Part shown: positions 10,965 to 20,934 of the stretch, piece by piece
Numbering within the stretch: position 1 is the first letter of the stretch
Layout of the letters: the number at the start of each line of letters is the position of its first letter
Assembly: GCA_001642005.1 (NCBI GenBank)
Contig: LWCA01000522.1
Span: 1 to 24,732, forward strand
Reading direction: 5' to 3'
Length of the DNA: 24,732 nucleotides
Source of the DNA: Intoshia linei
Taxonomy: Eukaryota > Orthonectida > Rhopaluridae
Notes under the pieces: model-generated
What the model saw: the letters and a program-made list of their open reading frames with translations, nothing else
Database searches by the model: none
Told to the model about the DNA's origin: nothing
Program-made: the position numbers and the translations under genes

Positions 10965-13900
10965 ATGAAATTTAATAAAATCAAATTCAATATGTACAAG
11001 TTTATAATCCTCCTAAATATACTACAAGGTAACTTTTATTTATATATAATTCTTTCAAATATTTCTTTACATTTAAGTTCCTAAAATGGATGATTATGAT
11101 GAATTTCTAAGATGGAAATATGATGGAGATTTAAAATTTAAAATTTTTGGAAATTTCTTAAATATTCTGTTAAACTAAAACGTGGAAAAATGTTAAATTT
11201 TGAAATCTTGAATTAAATATTAAACTATCTCGTGTCAAACCGACCCGTTAGATATTGGTTTGTGTATTATTTTATTGTATTAAATAAATTCCATTTCTTT
11301 GATTTATATCATTGCAAGGCTATACAAATCAACATTAATTTCCTTTCTATATTGCTCTAATTTATGGTTTCATTAGTCTCATTTATATCAGCCAATACTA
11401 TTTATATCCATAATTTTATCATTATTAAAAATTCAAATTTTTTTTGATACATAGTTATAATTAGATTTTCACAATACATTTTTTCGTATCACTTTTTTTC
11501 TCGAAATATTGACCAACCCAGGTGACATTGCATCTTAACCTCTTCATATCCCGAATGCACGAATATACAGACGCAGTAAATTACTTGGGAATGAAGTGAC
11601 AAATTTAAATAAATTTATATTGACTCAAAAATTTTGAGTTACTCATGTTGAGAAACATAAATTAAGAAATTAGGCATTTGATTTAGAATTTTGATAACCA
11701 TTGAGTCAATGGCACTGACCTACATCATAAAAATTCAAAATATTTTTGATAAAATGAAATTACATAATGAAATAATATATTAACAAAATTAATACTTCAA
11801 CATTTCCAATTAATCCGTTTATTTGTTGTTGAACTTAATTTAATACATAATTTATTTGAGGTTATAAATAAATTTTATATGAATTTGTTTTTAATCGTTT
11901 ATGGAGTATTTTAGGTTAGTTTGGTTTTTAATTGAGTTTTCCATGTGATTAGTTTCAATATACAAAAATGTTACTGAATATCCTACTGTGGTTATTATTC
12001 CGAATTTAATAATTATATTTTAAATTGCATTATTTGTTGGATTATTGATTAAATATATTAGTATTCTAAAAACATTGTTATCGTGGTCGAATTTGAGGTT
12101 TGCATCAGAAAAAACCAAAAATATAAAATTATGACTTATTCTGATTCGGTATTATTTCATTTAATTTAATTTCTCAATCATTTCCTTTTCTAATCTGTAT
12201 GTGGTTTATATTCCATGTTTACGTTTATGTAGATAAACGGACATTTAAATAATATTTGTTTACTTTTTCTACAAAAATTTCATAATATACTGTAATTCTC
12301 TGAAGATTTAAAATTAAATTAAAAAAACTCAATTATTAAAAAAGTATATATCAGATGTGAGAAAAACATTCCATTTTTTTATTTTTTTTACATATTGAAA
12401 ATTTAAATGCAATCGATTGTGGTTAATTATGATGAATTCATATTAATGAAGAATGTATTATATTTATAAGTAAATAAATATATTAAAGGACTCTTTTTGT
12501 CATTCTGGAAATTATTTTCATATTAAAAACCTATAAAATGAATATAAATAAATATTATCGTTTGGAATTTAATGTTACATTTAAATTAGATATAAAATGA
12601 TAAATCTATAAATTTACAGCGTAAAGCAATTTGACGTAATAAATCATTATTTAAAAATTGATTTAATAATGTATGCATCTTACATAATTTAAACAATGAT
12701 TTTATAGTTAGCTATATTTTCCAAGGTTAGTTTGATTTATATTTAATTACGTATTTACGTCCTGTGGACATTTAAAAATGAGGTTATTGATTTTTACATT
12801 AATAATATCAATAATGGACTTAATTATGTAATTTGGTTAAATTTTGTAATATTTTAAATATTATTTTTATATATTCTATATTAATAAAATTTAGCTGTTA
12901 CAAGCACAATAAACATTAGCGTATTAAAACCTACAGATGGCATCATTAAGCAAGACGGAGATGTATCGATTAAATGTGAATTTACAGGAATTGATGCTTT
13001 TGATACATTTCAAATACGTTTACTTTAAAATTTCATTTTAAATTCCAATTATTAGTTAAAAGAGAAGGTTCAGTTAGTAAACAAATTGGGATAAACATTG
13101 AAGGCGTAAAGGAACCTTTTGATAAAACTCGATATAATTATGTTTTTAATGGAGACACTACAAATGATAAGGCTAGTATTACTCTGACAATTAAAGGTAA
13201 CTTGAAATATTTGATAATTTCAATAATTTTATTAGGTATAAAAGCTGAAGATTCCGGATATTACGAATGCGCACATAAAGAAGACAAACGTGGAAAAGAA
13301 ATAAATGTATTTGGTATATATTTATTTATATTTTGATAATGATGAATATGTTTTAGTGCCATTGCACAAGTTGAAAATAATAAAAAATAGTGGAAACGGG
13401 TGGAACGAAGTTACTATACCACCAAGCAAAATATTATATGTATCGCTAACAGATAAAATTGGTTGTGTTTATGAAATGCTTAGTCGTGGCCGTTTAAGTT
13501 CCACAAAAATCGATAAAAACAATCAAACACTAAGTTACAACATTTTCGTCGATGAAGAGGATATATCGTCTAAATTCAAAGTACACGTTATAAACACTCA
13601 AGATTTGAAAAATTTCCCAAATTTTAAAAGACGATTTTGGGCTCAGAGTAGTTTAAGTGCAAATGTGATTCCTTATGAATTCAATGGGAAAACTTTTAAA
13701 TGTTGTGGTGAGACACAAGGTTTTGATAAACAAGAAATCTCTGCTACGCTGAATTTGACAGGTATTTTAATTTTTACCATTTTTATTTATCTCATAATAG
13801 GTGAACCAATTATTAAATGCCCTCGAGGAATTAATGCTGTAAGCGTAAATGAAAAATTGAAAGCTAACATTACATGCGAATTTTATTCCAATCCAAATTA

Positions 13901-14640
13901 TACTACAATTTTATGGAGTTATTTGAAAAATAATAAACAATATGACACTTACTACAATCCTAAAGAGGATACTATAACCAAAAAAGTAATAAATTACATG
14001 TTATTTAAATTTTCATTAAAATTACATTTTAATTTAGTCACACGACAAGTACAAACATACTGTTATATTCGAATTGCAAAATTTAAATACAGATTCATTC
14101 ATCAATTACAAATTACGTATTACGAATAAATTGGGAAATAGCACAGCAATGACAAGATTGTACAGACCAGGTATAGTTAATATGCATGTTAATATATGTA
14201 TGTTGGGCTTAATTCATTGGTTGCCACCATTTAAGATAATATTATTCTAAACACAATAGGAAATTTTAAATATATCAATTACTAGTAGCAGAAGTGACGA
14301 CTAATTCGCCAACTCAAGATGGTGAGTTTATTGAAAATCAAGGTAACTTGATGCATAATTCAATACTTTAAATTTCGTATGCATCATTGGGGTTATTTTT
14401 TATTTAACCCTTTTGATAAATGTGTGGCTTTATATATTGCTTTGCTAACTTATATATTACATTTAATTTTTATATACTTATATTATCATTTTTTATACAT
14501 GGTCTATCGTTTTTATCATATCTAAACATATTTTTCTAGGTGAAAAGATCCCGTCAACAGATACAAATGCAAGTTTCAAATACAGTCCTATTATTGTGGC
14601 ATTTATTTTTATTTTTGCAGTTTTCATTATCATTATTTAA
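10965..14640 (+). CDS. Secreted/cell-surface protein with three Ig domains and a GPI-like tail
   Basis: This nine-exon gene has to be assembled: exons 10965-11028, 12895-13017, 13056-13196, 13236-13313, 13357-13761, 13801-13985, 14038-14170, 14286-14342 and 14540-14640, giving about 428 residues. All junctions are GT-AG and keep one frame. The start at 10965 encodes a basic then hydrophobic stretch (YKFIILLNIL), a plausible signal peptide with cleavage near residue 22. Ig1 spans about 23-135 with C49 and C121 in DSGYYEC, a V-type spacing. Ig2 (about 136-270) has C172 and C251/C252 in FKCCGETQG and resembles a C2-set domain. Ig3 (about 272-376) has C296 and W309, but its YKLRITNKLGNST strand has Leu358 where the second Cys is expected. 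Several N-x-S/T sequons suggest glycosylation. The C-terminus is a linker, then SPIIVAFIFIFAVFIIII and stop, with no cytoplasmic residues, as in GPI-attachment signals. The likely role is cell adhesion or recognition at the outer membrane face (inferred from architecture). Exon 1 is the least certain, because intron 1 (1866 bp) is far longer than the rest. Confidence 0.75.
14171..14343 (+). promoter_or_regulatory. Alternative splice choices at Ig-gene exon 8
   Basis: Both edges of the small linker exon offer in-frame alternatives. The acceptor is a tandem TAGTAG (ending 14285 or 14288), a NAGNAG-type site that would add or drop one residue (V-A versus A). The donor can be GTGAGT at 14322 or GTAACT at 14343; both are phase 1 and differ by 21 nt (seven residues, GEFIENQ). 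The GTAACT site resembles the donors of exons 1 and 3, so I used it for the main model. The affected residues lie in the stalk between Ig3 and the hydrophobic tail. Confidence 0.5.
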
Positions 14641-14769
14641 AACAAACAGCTCTACCAAAATTTTATTTTTGTTCGATAAATCAGTTTTGTTATACCTAAT
14701 GTATTATCTTACAACTCATCAATGTATAAATTAGATAATTTTAATTATTAGTCTTGTAATCGTTGATTA

Positions 14770-14775
14770 AATAAA
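14770..14775 (+). terminator. Polyadenylation signal of the Ig gene
   Basis: A canonical AATAAA lies 130 bp after the Ig-gene stop codon, in GATTAAATAAACATC. It is the first such hexamer downstream and supports ending the gene at 14640. Confidence 0.55.
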
Positions 14776-15753
14776 CATCAAAAATACATTATTATGTTAT
14801 TAATAGATTACCATTCATTTCTGGGTATTTATGATTTCTTCACTATCAGGGATAGTTCATTTGCTTATAACAGCAACCCTTAACAGACTTAGCAAACCAA
14901 AATACGGACTCTTTAAGAATTGGTTGAAAAAAATATTCCATTAAAAACCCTACAAAATTTTGGTGATTGTCATTATAGAAGCCTTGAAGAAACCACCAAA
15001 ACATTGTCAAAAAATCAATATTATAATTAACTTATGATTAATTAATATTGTAAATAACAAAATTGATGATTATATTTCTCTAACAATACATCGCTCAATT
15101 GAATGTTCGCCCAAAACCCAATTTTACCAAACCTAAAAGAGAAATTCACTTTTTCCAATACTTAAAAATAATTAAATTGGAATATTTCTGATTTTTATGA
15201 AATAATTTATCTAATTTTATAAATCTTGCGTAATTATACATGTATATTAGGGTGTTTCACAATATGGAATCTTTATTTGAGGTAGGAAAAATTAGTCTAG
15301 TATTAGTATTACAAACATCATGTTGGCATTAAAATTCGGCAAAATTGTGCCGATGAATTGTGCATCACGTTTAAAGTTTTTAAATTAATATTAATATGAA
15401 CTTGATAATTTTAGTTTATTATATAGTTTTTAATAACTGATAATAAAATAAAATTTTTGGTTTGGCTATTTTTTGGGTTTTCCCTCTTTCAAGATCACAA
15501 ATATCAATTGGAATTTACATTAAGTGATATAAATAATTGAAAAGTATAATTCATTTTTGCAGGAGTTAATCATTGATAATAATTTTTTCTCTCCTTGGTG
15601 TATTTTCTTAATGCTCATTATTTATAACTTTAACATTATCTCTAAAATGTACGCATTAAGGATAAAATTAATTGGAACTTTGAAGATATTATAGGCATAA
15701 ATCGTAAATGAATTAATATTAATTGACATTGATAATTTTTGCATTATTAAAAC
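14776..15753. other. Gene-free stretch with repeat fragments
   Basis: I see no supportable gene. About 1.5 units of the 29-bp minisatellite lie inverted at about 15114-15160 (CCAATTTTACCAAACC, then CACTTTTTCCAA). At 15249-15262 sits TTAGGGTGTTTCAC, preceded by TA, identical to the left end of the mariner-like element at 20127, but no partner end follows. A roughly 30-codon open stretch near 14853-14943 has no recognisable motif. Confidence 0.5.
15114..15160 (-). repeat. 29-bp minisatellite fragment
   Basis: About one and a half units of the 29-bp repeat lie in inverted orientation: CCCAATTTTACCAAACC followed by GAAATTCACTTTTTCCAA. It is a dispersed fragment between the larger arrays at 1267, 20935 and 23777. 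Confidence 0.6.
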
Positions 15754-16524
15754 CAGCCATTCTCAACGGGTTCATGTGGACCCCATAGGATCCACAGCAC
15801 TTTTTGGGGGTCCATGAAAATTATATATTATAGACATTTTGAGTAACATAAAGTCGTTTTTAAAACATAAAGGCTCAGAAATGCTAATATAAAACGTGCA
15901 AATCATGTAAAAGTAAATTCTTTATTATTAAATTAAATTACAGTCAAGCACCGTTAGTAGAGAAATCGTTAGTGAATAATTTGCTAATTTGTACCGTTAG
16001 TAGATAATTTTTTCACTACAATTTATTCTGTAACTATAGCTAGTAGATAATTTACTGTACTTACAAGTGTAAAAACTTATTGGGTAACCTCCATTGTTCT
16101 ATTTTAGGAGCAACGGTTTTATTTAATTATTTTATTAAAATTTATGACCGAGCCAAGTTTCTAGTCATAAAAAAAGCTTTACATTTCAAATTGAAAATAG
16201 GAGAAAAAATCAGTCAATATTCATGATTCTATGAAACATCAACAAAGGGATATAAAATATTAATAGATGATAATAAACTTTTTATTGATCTGATAAAATA
16301 TGTAGTAAACAATTAATAATGTACTGTAAACAATACCTGAAAAACATGTTCCATTTTAGAAAAATTGACGGGTTAAAGGTTAATATTAATAGTTCATCAA
16401 GTTTATCATCTCGCAAAAATAGAGTACTCCATGTCTTTTAACCCAAATGTAATGATTCATTAAAAATTGTTATTATTATTAATTTTTTTGGGAATCCACA
16501 GCGAAAAAGGGTTGAGAATGCCTG
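15754..16524. mobile_element. Non-autonomous hAT-like element
   Basis: The left end is CAGCCATTCTCAACGGG and the right end GGGTTGAGAATGCCTG, the inverse of CAGGCATTCTCAACCC, a typical hAT terminus. An 8-bp target duplication with one mismatch flanks it: ATTAAAAC at 15746-15753 and ATTTAAAC at 16525-16532. Subterminal blocks also correspond (GGACCCC / GGATCCACAGC on the left, GGAATCCACAGCG on the right). The 771-bp interior has no transposase frame. Inside it, near 15950-16020, ACCGTTAGTAG occurs twice next to CAGTCAAGC, which may be part of a second, nested element. The element ends about 300 bp before the transposase pseudogene and does not contain it. Confidence 0.85.
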
Positions 16525-16826
16525 ATTTAAACCACTCTTCACGTGTGATTTTGATACTAGCGGTAGGCAAGCTATGCTTAAGTGCTTTCACTTATTAATA
16601 TTGTTTGTTTTATTTATCAACGGATTCGTATGTTTAGTCAGGAATTTAAGTTTTACAAATAATGAAATTTGAAGTGGATTATAAAATATAGTTTAAATTT
16701 AAAATACACGGATTAAATTAAATTTAATTAAAAGTTAAATCCATGTTTTATTTACATGCGTGAACAATTAATTACTTTATTTACATTTTTTAATACTTTT
16801 ATTATATTTAATATGACTTCCGTCAA

Positions 16827-18577
16827 TTGGACTTTGCTGTTTGTCATTATTTTGATTATGATTTGCACCTAAATAAAATACCCTCTCGAAAAAATGTTCT
16901 TCGAAGAATATTATGTTTAAAACACAGTAAAAAATTATTCGTTTTCAGAATAATTAGTGGCGAATTAAGTAAAATATATATGAAAACTGGGTTAAACATT
17001 ATTGGAAGAAAGAGGATGGAAGACAAGTTAAGAAAGTTATATAGTGAATATAGAAAAGCCTTTAGAAAAAAAATACTCCACAATGTAATGATTTCCTTAA
17101 TAGTTTATCTCAACTATTTTATTGTCATAAAAGTGATCAATCAAAAGCACTAAATGAAGATTTACTGTTTCTGGAAAACTAAAAAAGGGTATTGGATATA
17201 TCGCTGTTCCATCCACAAAAATTTACCCGTATACACCTAAAAGATTTAAGAATATAAAAATTATAAATGAAGCTCAAATGGAGAGAGAAAGTGGAGTATA
17301 CAATAATATACACTTTGAATATGATTCAAATACAAATATTTATAAAGGTAAGTTAAAATATAAAGATATTAAAACTTTGTCATCAAACCTATGTACCAAA
17401 TTCAAATTGTCACACAGAACCTGTCAGGGAACATTAGATGATGTATTTAGATATTGTGGAATGTCAACGTCCTCAATATGGAGAACAAACGTAACCATTT
17501 TTAGAGACATTTTAATCAATTAAAAAATTATATATCTACCAAAAAATTAAATCTTCACTTTGACGGTCGTAGATATAAAGATTTGTCCAATAATATTGTT
17601 GAGGAACTGATAATATGTATTCAATAGGAAGAAAACCAGAGTGTTGCGATTAATGTTCATCATCTAAAGAATAGAACTTCAGCAACGCTTTTCTGTTCAA
17701 TAAAGGAAACTATCGAGACGTATGGAATAATTGATAACATAGTAATGATAATCTGTGATACATGTAATTTGAATACGGGCAAAAAAATGGAGTTGTAAAA
17801 TGCTCAATGATAACGTTTTTAATACAAAAGTGGAGTATTATGGGTGCCAACGCTTGTATTGGATATATATTGTATATTGTATATATATATTGGATAGACT
17901 ATTTAGAATATACATGGATGGAATATTTGACCTTTTTACAATAAGTCCAAACATTAACTACTTATTTGTGTTATGGTTAATGTCGAATTATGACAACCTT
18001 AGTCAACAATACATAGGAAAAATTGTTGTACTACAAAGCACTATTTGGTGTAGAGGCGATTATTCTGAATTAGAAAAATTAGTTAATTCCTATAAAACGT
18101 TAAGTTTCGGAAAATAAACCAAAAATAAAATTTAATAAATTTCCAAATCTATTAAGTGCAAGATGGAAAATATGTGCTAATTTAGCTTTGCAAGCGTATA
18201 TTCTTGACTGTACGGATAACGGTTTAGAAATGTGTTGTGATTTTATTGTGGATTCATGGTTTGAAGCATGGAAACATAGCGTATCTATAAATTTCCAATC
18301 AAAATGCTACGAAAAATTAGTGACTTCGCTTCATGGAAATTCAAAATGCATTGGGTTCTTAAATAAACATAAATATAGTTCTAAACCAAAACTAAATGTT
18401 CGACTAACAAATGAAATTTCCGAGAGAACATTATCGAGACTAAATATTATCAACAAAAGGTTCATAAATTTTATGAATTTGAGGAAAAAATTAATCATGG
18501 ATGCCATTCAAAATTTAAAATTATTATGTTATTCAAAATTTCGAAAATGTCTGAATACTTTACTAGAAAATATGTAG
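16827..18577 (+). pseudogene. Decayed DNA-transposon transposase (RNase H-like type)
   Basis: Successive open pieces in shifting frames read as one broken transposase of about 550 residues. In order they are: a helical N-terminal part (16827-17085); NDFLNSLSQLFYCHK and then EDLLFLEN in another frame (about 17086-17190); a middle piece (17278-17520); NLHFDG at 17550-17567; ETYGIIDNIV followed by CDTCNLNTG ending at 17780; YYGCQRLYWI near 17840-17870; and LSARWKICANLALQAYIL at about 18150-18210 with a C-terminal helical tail to 18577. The ordered blocks HFDG, then (F/C)DTxxxNTG, then GCQ/CRHH-like, then ARW match a transposase-derived protein family that I recall as widespread in invertebrates such as cnidarians, aphids and crustaceans. 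There, HFDG and DT(T)xxNTG probably carry the first catalytic acids. At least four frameshifts or stops make it non-functional. I did not find inverted ends. Whether it belongs to hAT proper is not decided by what I can see. Confidence 0.7.
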
Positions 18578-18987
18578 ACCCCTTTCTTTTGAGTTTTTGT
18601 AAAAATTGTTATTGTTACATAATAATCTACAATTTTTAAATATAAATTTTAGGAAAAACTCAACCAGAAATTTTTGTGTGAAAATTGAACTCACTGAACA
18701 TAGTAGTTTAAATATGAATACTAGCTTAATTTTTTCTACCTCAACAAGAAAATCGCAAAATTTCTACTTTTTGAAACACTCTAATATACACTGTATATTA
18801 TACAGTGTTAACAACACTCAACAAATAGTTACAATCATATGAACATAATTCAAATACAAACGTAAAACTAAATATAACCTAGTTTACAAAATTAGAATAT
18901 GTAGCATACCATTGATATCTATTTATAAATCTAAATAAAATCTTTAATCATTAGTACATTTGAAATAACACATGAAATGCATTTGGA
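18578..18987. other. Short intergenic stretch before the aquaporin
   Basis: No gene is supported between the transposase relic and the aquaporin start. A 78-codon open frame (18606-18842) shows no motif. It spans a perfect palindrome at 18788-18808 (arms ACACTGTATA and TATACAGTGT around one base). The aquaporin promoter should lie here, but no specific element stands out. Confidence 0.45.
18788..18808. repeat. Perfect short palindrome
   Basis: Two 10-bp arms, ACACTGTATA and TATACAGTGT, flank a single T. It is about 180 bp upstream of the aquaporin start codon and about 210 bp after the transposase relic. It could be a protein-binding site or a leftover of a transposon end. A related word (TACACTGTATAC) appears near 23723, so AT-rich chance repetition is possible. 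Confidence 0.5.
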
Positions 18988-20006
18988 ATGGGATTTAATT
19001 ATAAAAGGTTTGATAATTTTCTAAAACGATATTACATACATATTATACTATATTATTTAGAATATTTATCAATATATTTGGCATTGTATTTTGTACTAAT
19101 ATCGTTAGTACTTGTAAATTTTAAAAAAAAATTGATTCAATGGATTCAGCTATTTTTCGGCAAAAAAATACACCAACATGGATATTATAGTGGAATGTGC
19201 CAATTATTTGTCATTGAATGGATAGAAACAACGAAAATGTTGATGTTTAGCTTGCATTATGGAACCTTATTAATGAATTATGGATCCATTGGATATTTTA
19301 TTGGATTAATGACGGGAACGTTTTTACTGGGTGGGTTTAATATTTCCAAAAATTTGTCTCTTATATACATGTACGATGCAAACACAAAAATTAAATTTCA
19401 GAATATTCGATATGTGAATCGAACTAACCCATGTCTACTTTTTTTGGATTATCTTAGAACAAGAAACTTTTTTGTGCCATTGACCATGTTTTTTGCGCAA
19501 TTGTTGTCATTTTTAACGTGTCTTAAACTGTCATCTTATTTGGATCCAATTTTGGCTAATAAATTATTAATAAACCAACAAAGTAATCTGTATCCTTTTT
19601 GTGATACAAGTCTAGCTGTCAATGTAGTAATTGGGGTGTTCATTGAATCTACTGCGCTTTTTACATACTTAACGTTATGTGAAACCAAACTAGATATTAC
19701 AAACAATAAAATGATCAATGAAACTATCAATTTTGCGCGAAATGAAAACGTTGCCAATTTTATATTATGCTTTTTAACCACTTTAGGTAATTTTATTAGA
19801 AACATTAACAAAATTCAACATTAATTTTTCATTTAGCGGTTTACTCGACTGGCATGTATTTCAATCCTATCAATGCAACATTACAGACTTATAAATGCGG
19901 TCAAACTACAAAATATCATCACATTTTAGTTTACTGGATTGGACCAATGATGGCTACGTATATATTTCATAGAAATTTTGTAAAAAATAAAAAAAAAATA
20001 AATTAA
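18988..20006 (+). CDS. Superaquaporin (AQP11/12-type membrane channel)
   Basis: Two exons, 18988-19786 and 19837-20006, joined across a 50-bp GT-AG intron, encode 322 residues. The joined codon keeps the frame into VYSTGMYFNPINATLQTYKC. The protein is strongly hydrophobic with about six membrane segments. The first half-helix motif is NPC (147-149) and the second NPI (276-278), replacing the usual NPA pair. Cys287 lies nine residues after the second motif, the hallmark cysteine of superaquaporins (AQP11/12), whose first motif is often NPC. Members of that group act in intracellular membranes such as the endoplasmic reticulum and move water or small solutes (family knowledge). The tail ends NFVKNKKKIN, a lysine-rich terminus compatible with ER retention (inference). 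The loop before NPC is long and polar (about residues 116-146). A TGA lies in frame 15 bp before the ATG, fixing this start unless an upstream exon exists. Without splicing, the frame would run into the intron and lose the second motif. Confidence 0.85.
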
Positions 20007-20085
20007 AACATTAAAAATTTTATGTGCATATTTCAAGAATGTTTCAACAAAAAGGCAAAGCCAATTAGCCCTGCATGATTTTAAA

Positions 20086-20091
20086 AATAAA
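20086..20091 (+). terminator. Probable polyadenylation signal of the aquaporin gene
   Basis: AATAAA lies about 80 bp after the aquaporin stop, in TTAAAAATAAAAAAATAAT. The surroundings are A-rich, so the match is weakly specific. Confidence 0.4.
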
Positions 20092-20126
20092 AAAATAATA
20101 TACATATATAATATATACCATATACA

Positions 20127-20530
20127 TTAGGGTGTTTCACATTTTGAAAAATTTAAGATATCGCGACAACTTTAGTGTACAGATCGTGTAGTTTTCTATA
20201 AAAATTATATATATTAACAATCAAAATTATAACCAATATAATGATTTACAAAAATTTTTTCACTTCGTAACTTCCATTAAGTCAGTAATTTACAAAATTT
20301 CGCAAATTCACGTTGATATATAATTTAATTTGAAATCGTACATATTGACAATACAATTTATTTGCCAAATTGAACTTTATTACCACATAAATGTTTAAAT
20401 CTTATTTTATCTTGCCCCACTTCAAAACAAGTTTTTATCAAAAAATTTTTTCACTATGGTTTATGTTTTATAAAACTACATCTATTTGACCCTAAAGTTC
20501 TTCGTAGTTACATACCGTAAAACACCCTAA
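20127..20530. mobile_element. Mariner-like short inverted-repeat element
   Basis: The left end TTAGGGTGTTTCAC (20127-20140) and right end GTAAAACACCCTAA (20517-20530) are inverted repeats with one mismatch in 14. The right flank is TA; the left flank is CA, one change from TA. A further left end with the same 14 bases, preceded by TA, is at 15249. TTAGG-type ends next to TA are typical of mariner-class elements. The 404-bp interior has no transposase frame, so this is a non-autonomous copy. It lies 120 bp downstream of the aquaporin stop. Confidence 0.7.
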
Positions 20531-20934
20531 TATACGTATATTATACAGTTGTAACACAAAAACGAATATAGAAAAAATTGGATATTTCGTAGAATGAATT
20601 AAAAAATTAGTTTACCATATATATAATGTATTATGATTGTATTACCATATAATTTTAATAATTTATTGAAAACGGTTCTTAAATCACATATTTAACCGTT
20701 TTTTACTTCATGTCACACTTGTGAAATTTGTGAAAGTACGTAAAATTTTGGGCGCACCTTAAATTTTGATAAGAAAAAGCACATCGATATTCGAAAATTA
20801 CAAATATTAAAAATTATAAAAATATAAAACTCACATATAAAGATAAATATAAGTTTACAATAAAAAAAAAACTTTTTTATAAAATAAACTAAATATATAT
20901 AAAACTAAATAAATATATTAGGTTAAAACCTTAA
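20531..20934. other. Gene-free AT-rich spacer
   Basis: I see no gene or element here, only AT-rich sequence with A runs (for example around 20860-20890) between the mariner-like element and the minisatellite. Confidence 0.5.

Noticed and set aside
13305-14129. Single uninterrupted 274-residue open frame as the whole gene
   Set aside because: It starts inside exon 4 and the intron after it, contains the in-frame intron 13762-13800, and reads into the intron 13986-14037. The spliced frame restores a proper Ig C-terminal strand (YKLRITNKLGNST).
19536-19811. Minus-strand 91-codon open frame opposite the aquaporin
   Set aside because: It is the mirror of a well-supported coding exon and has no motif of its own.
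19787-19824. Aquaporin C-terminus read straight through to the stop at 19824
   Set aside because: This omits the second NP motif. A GT-AG intron at 19787-19836 joins cleanly to an exon encoding FNPIN and the superaquaporin cysteine.
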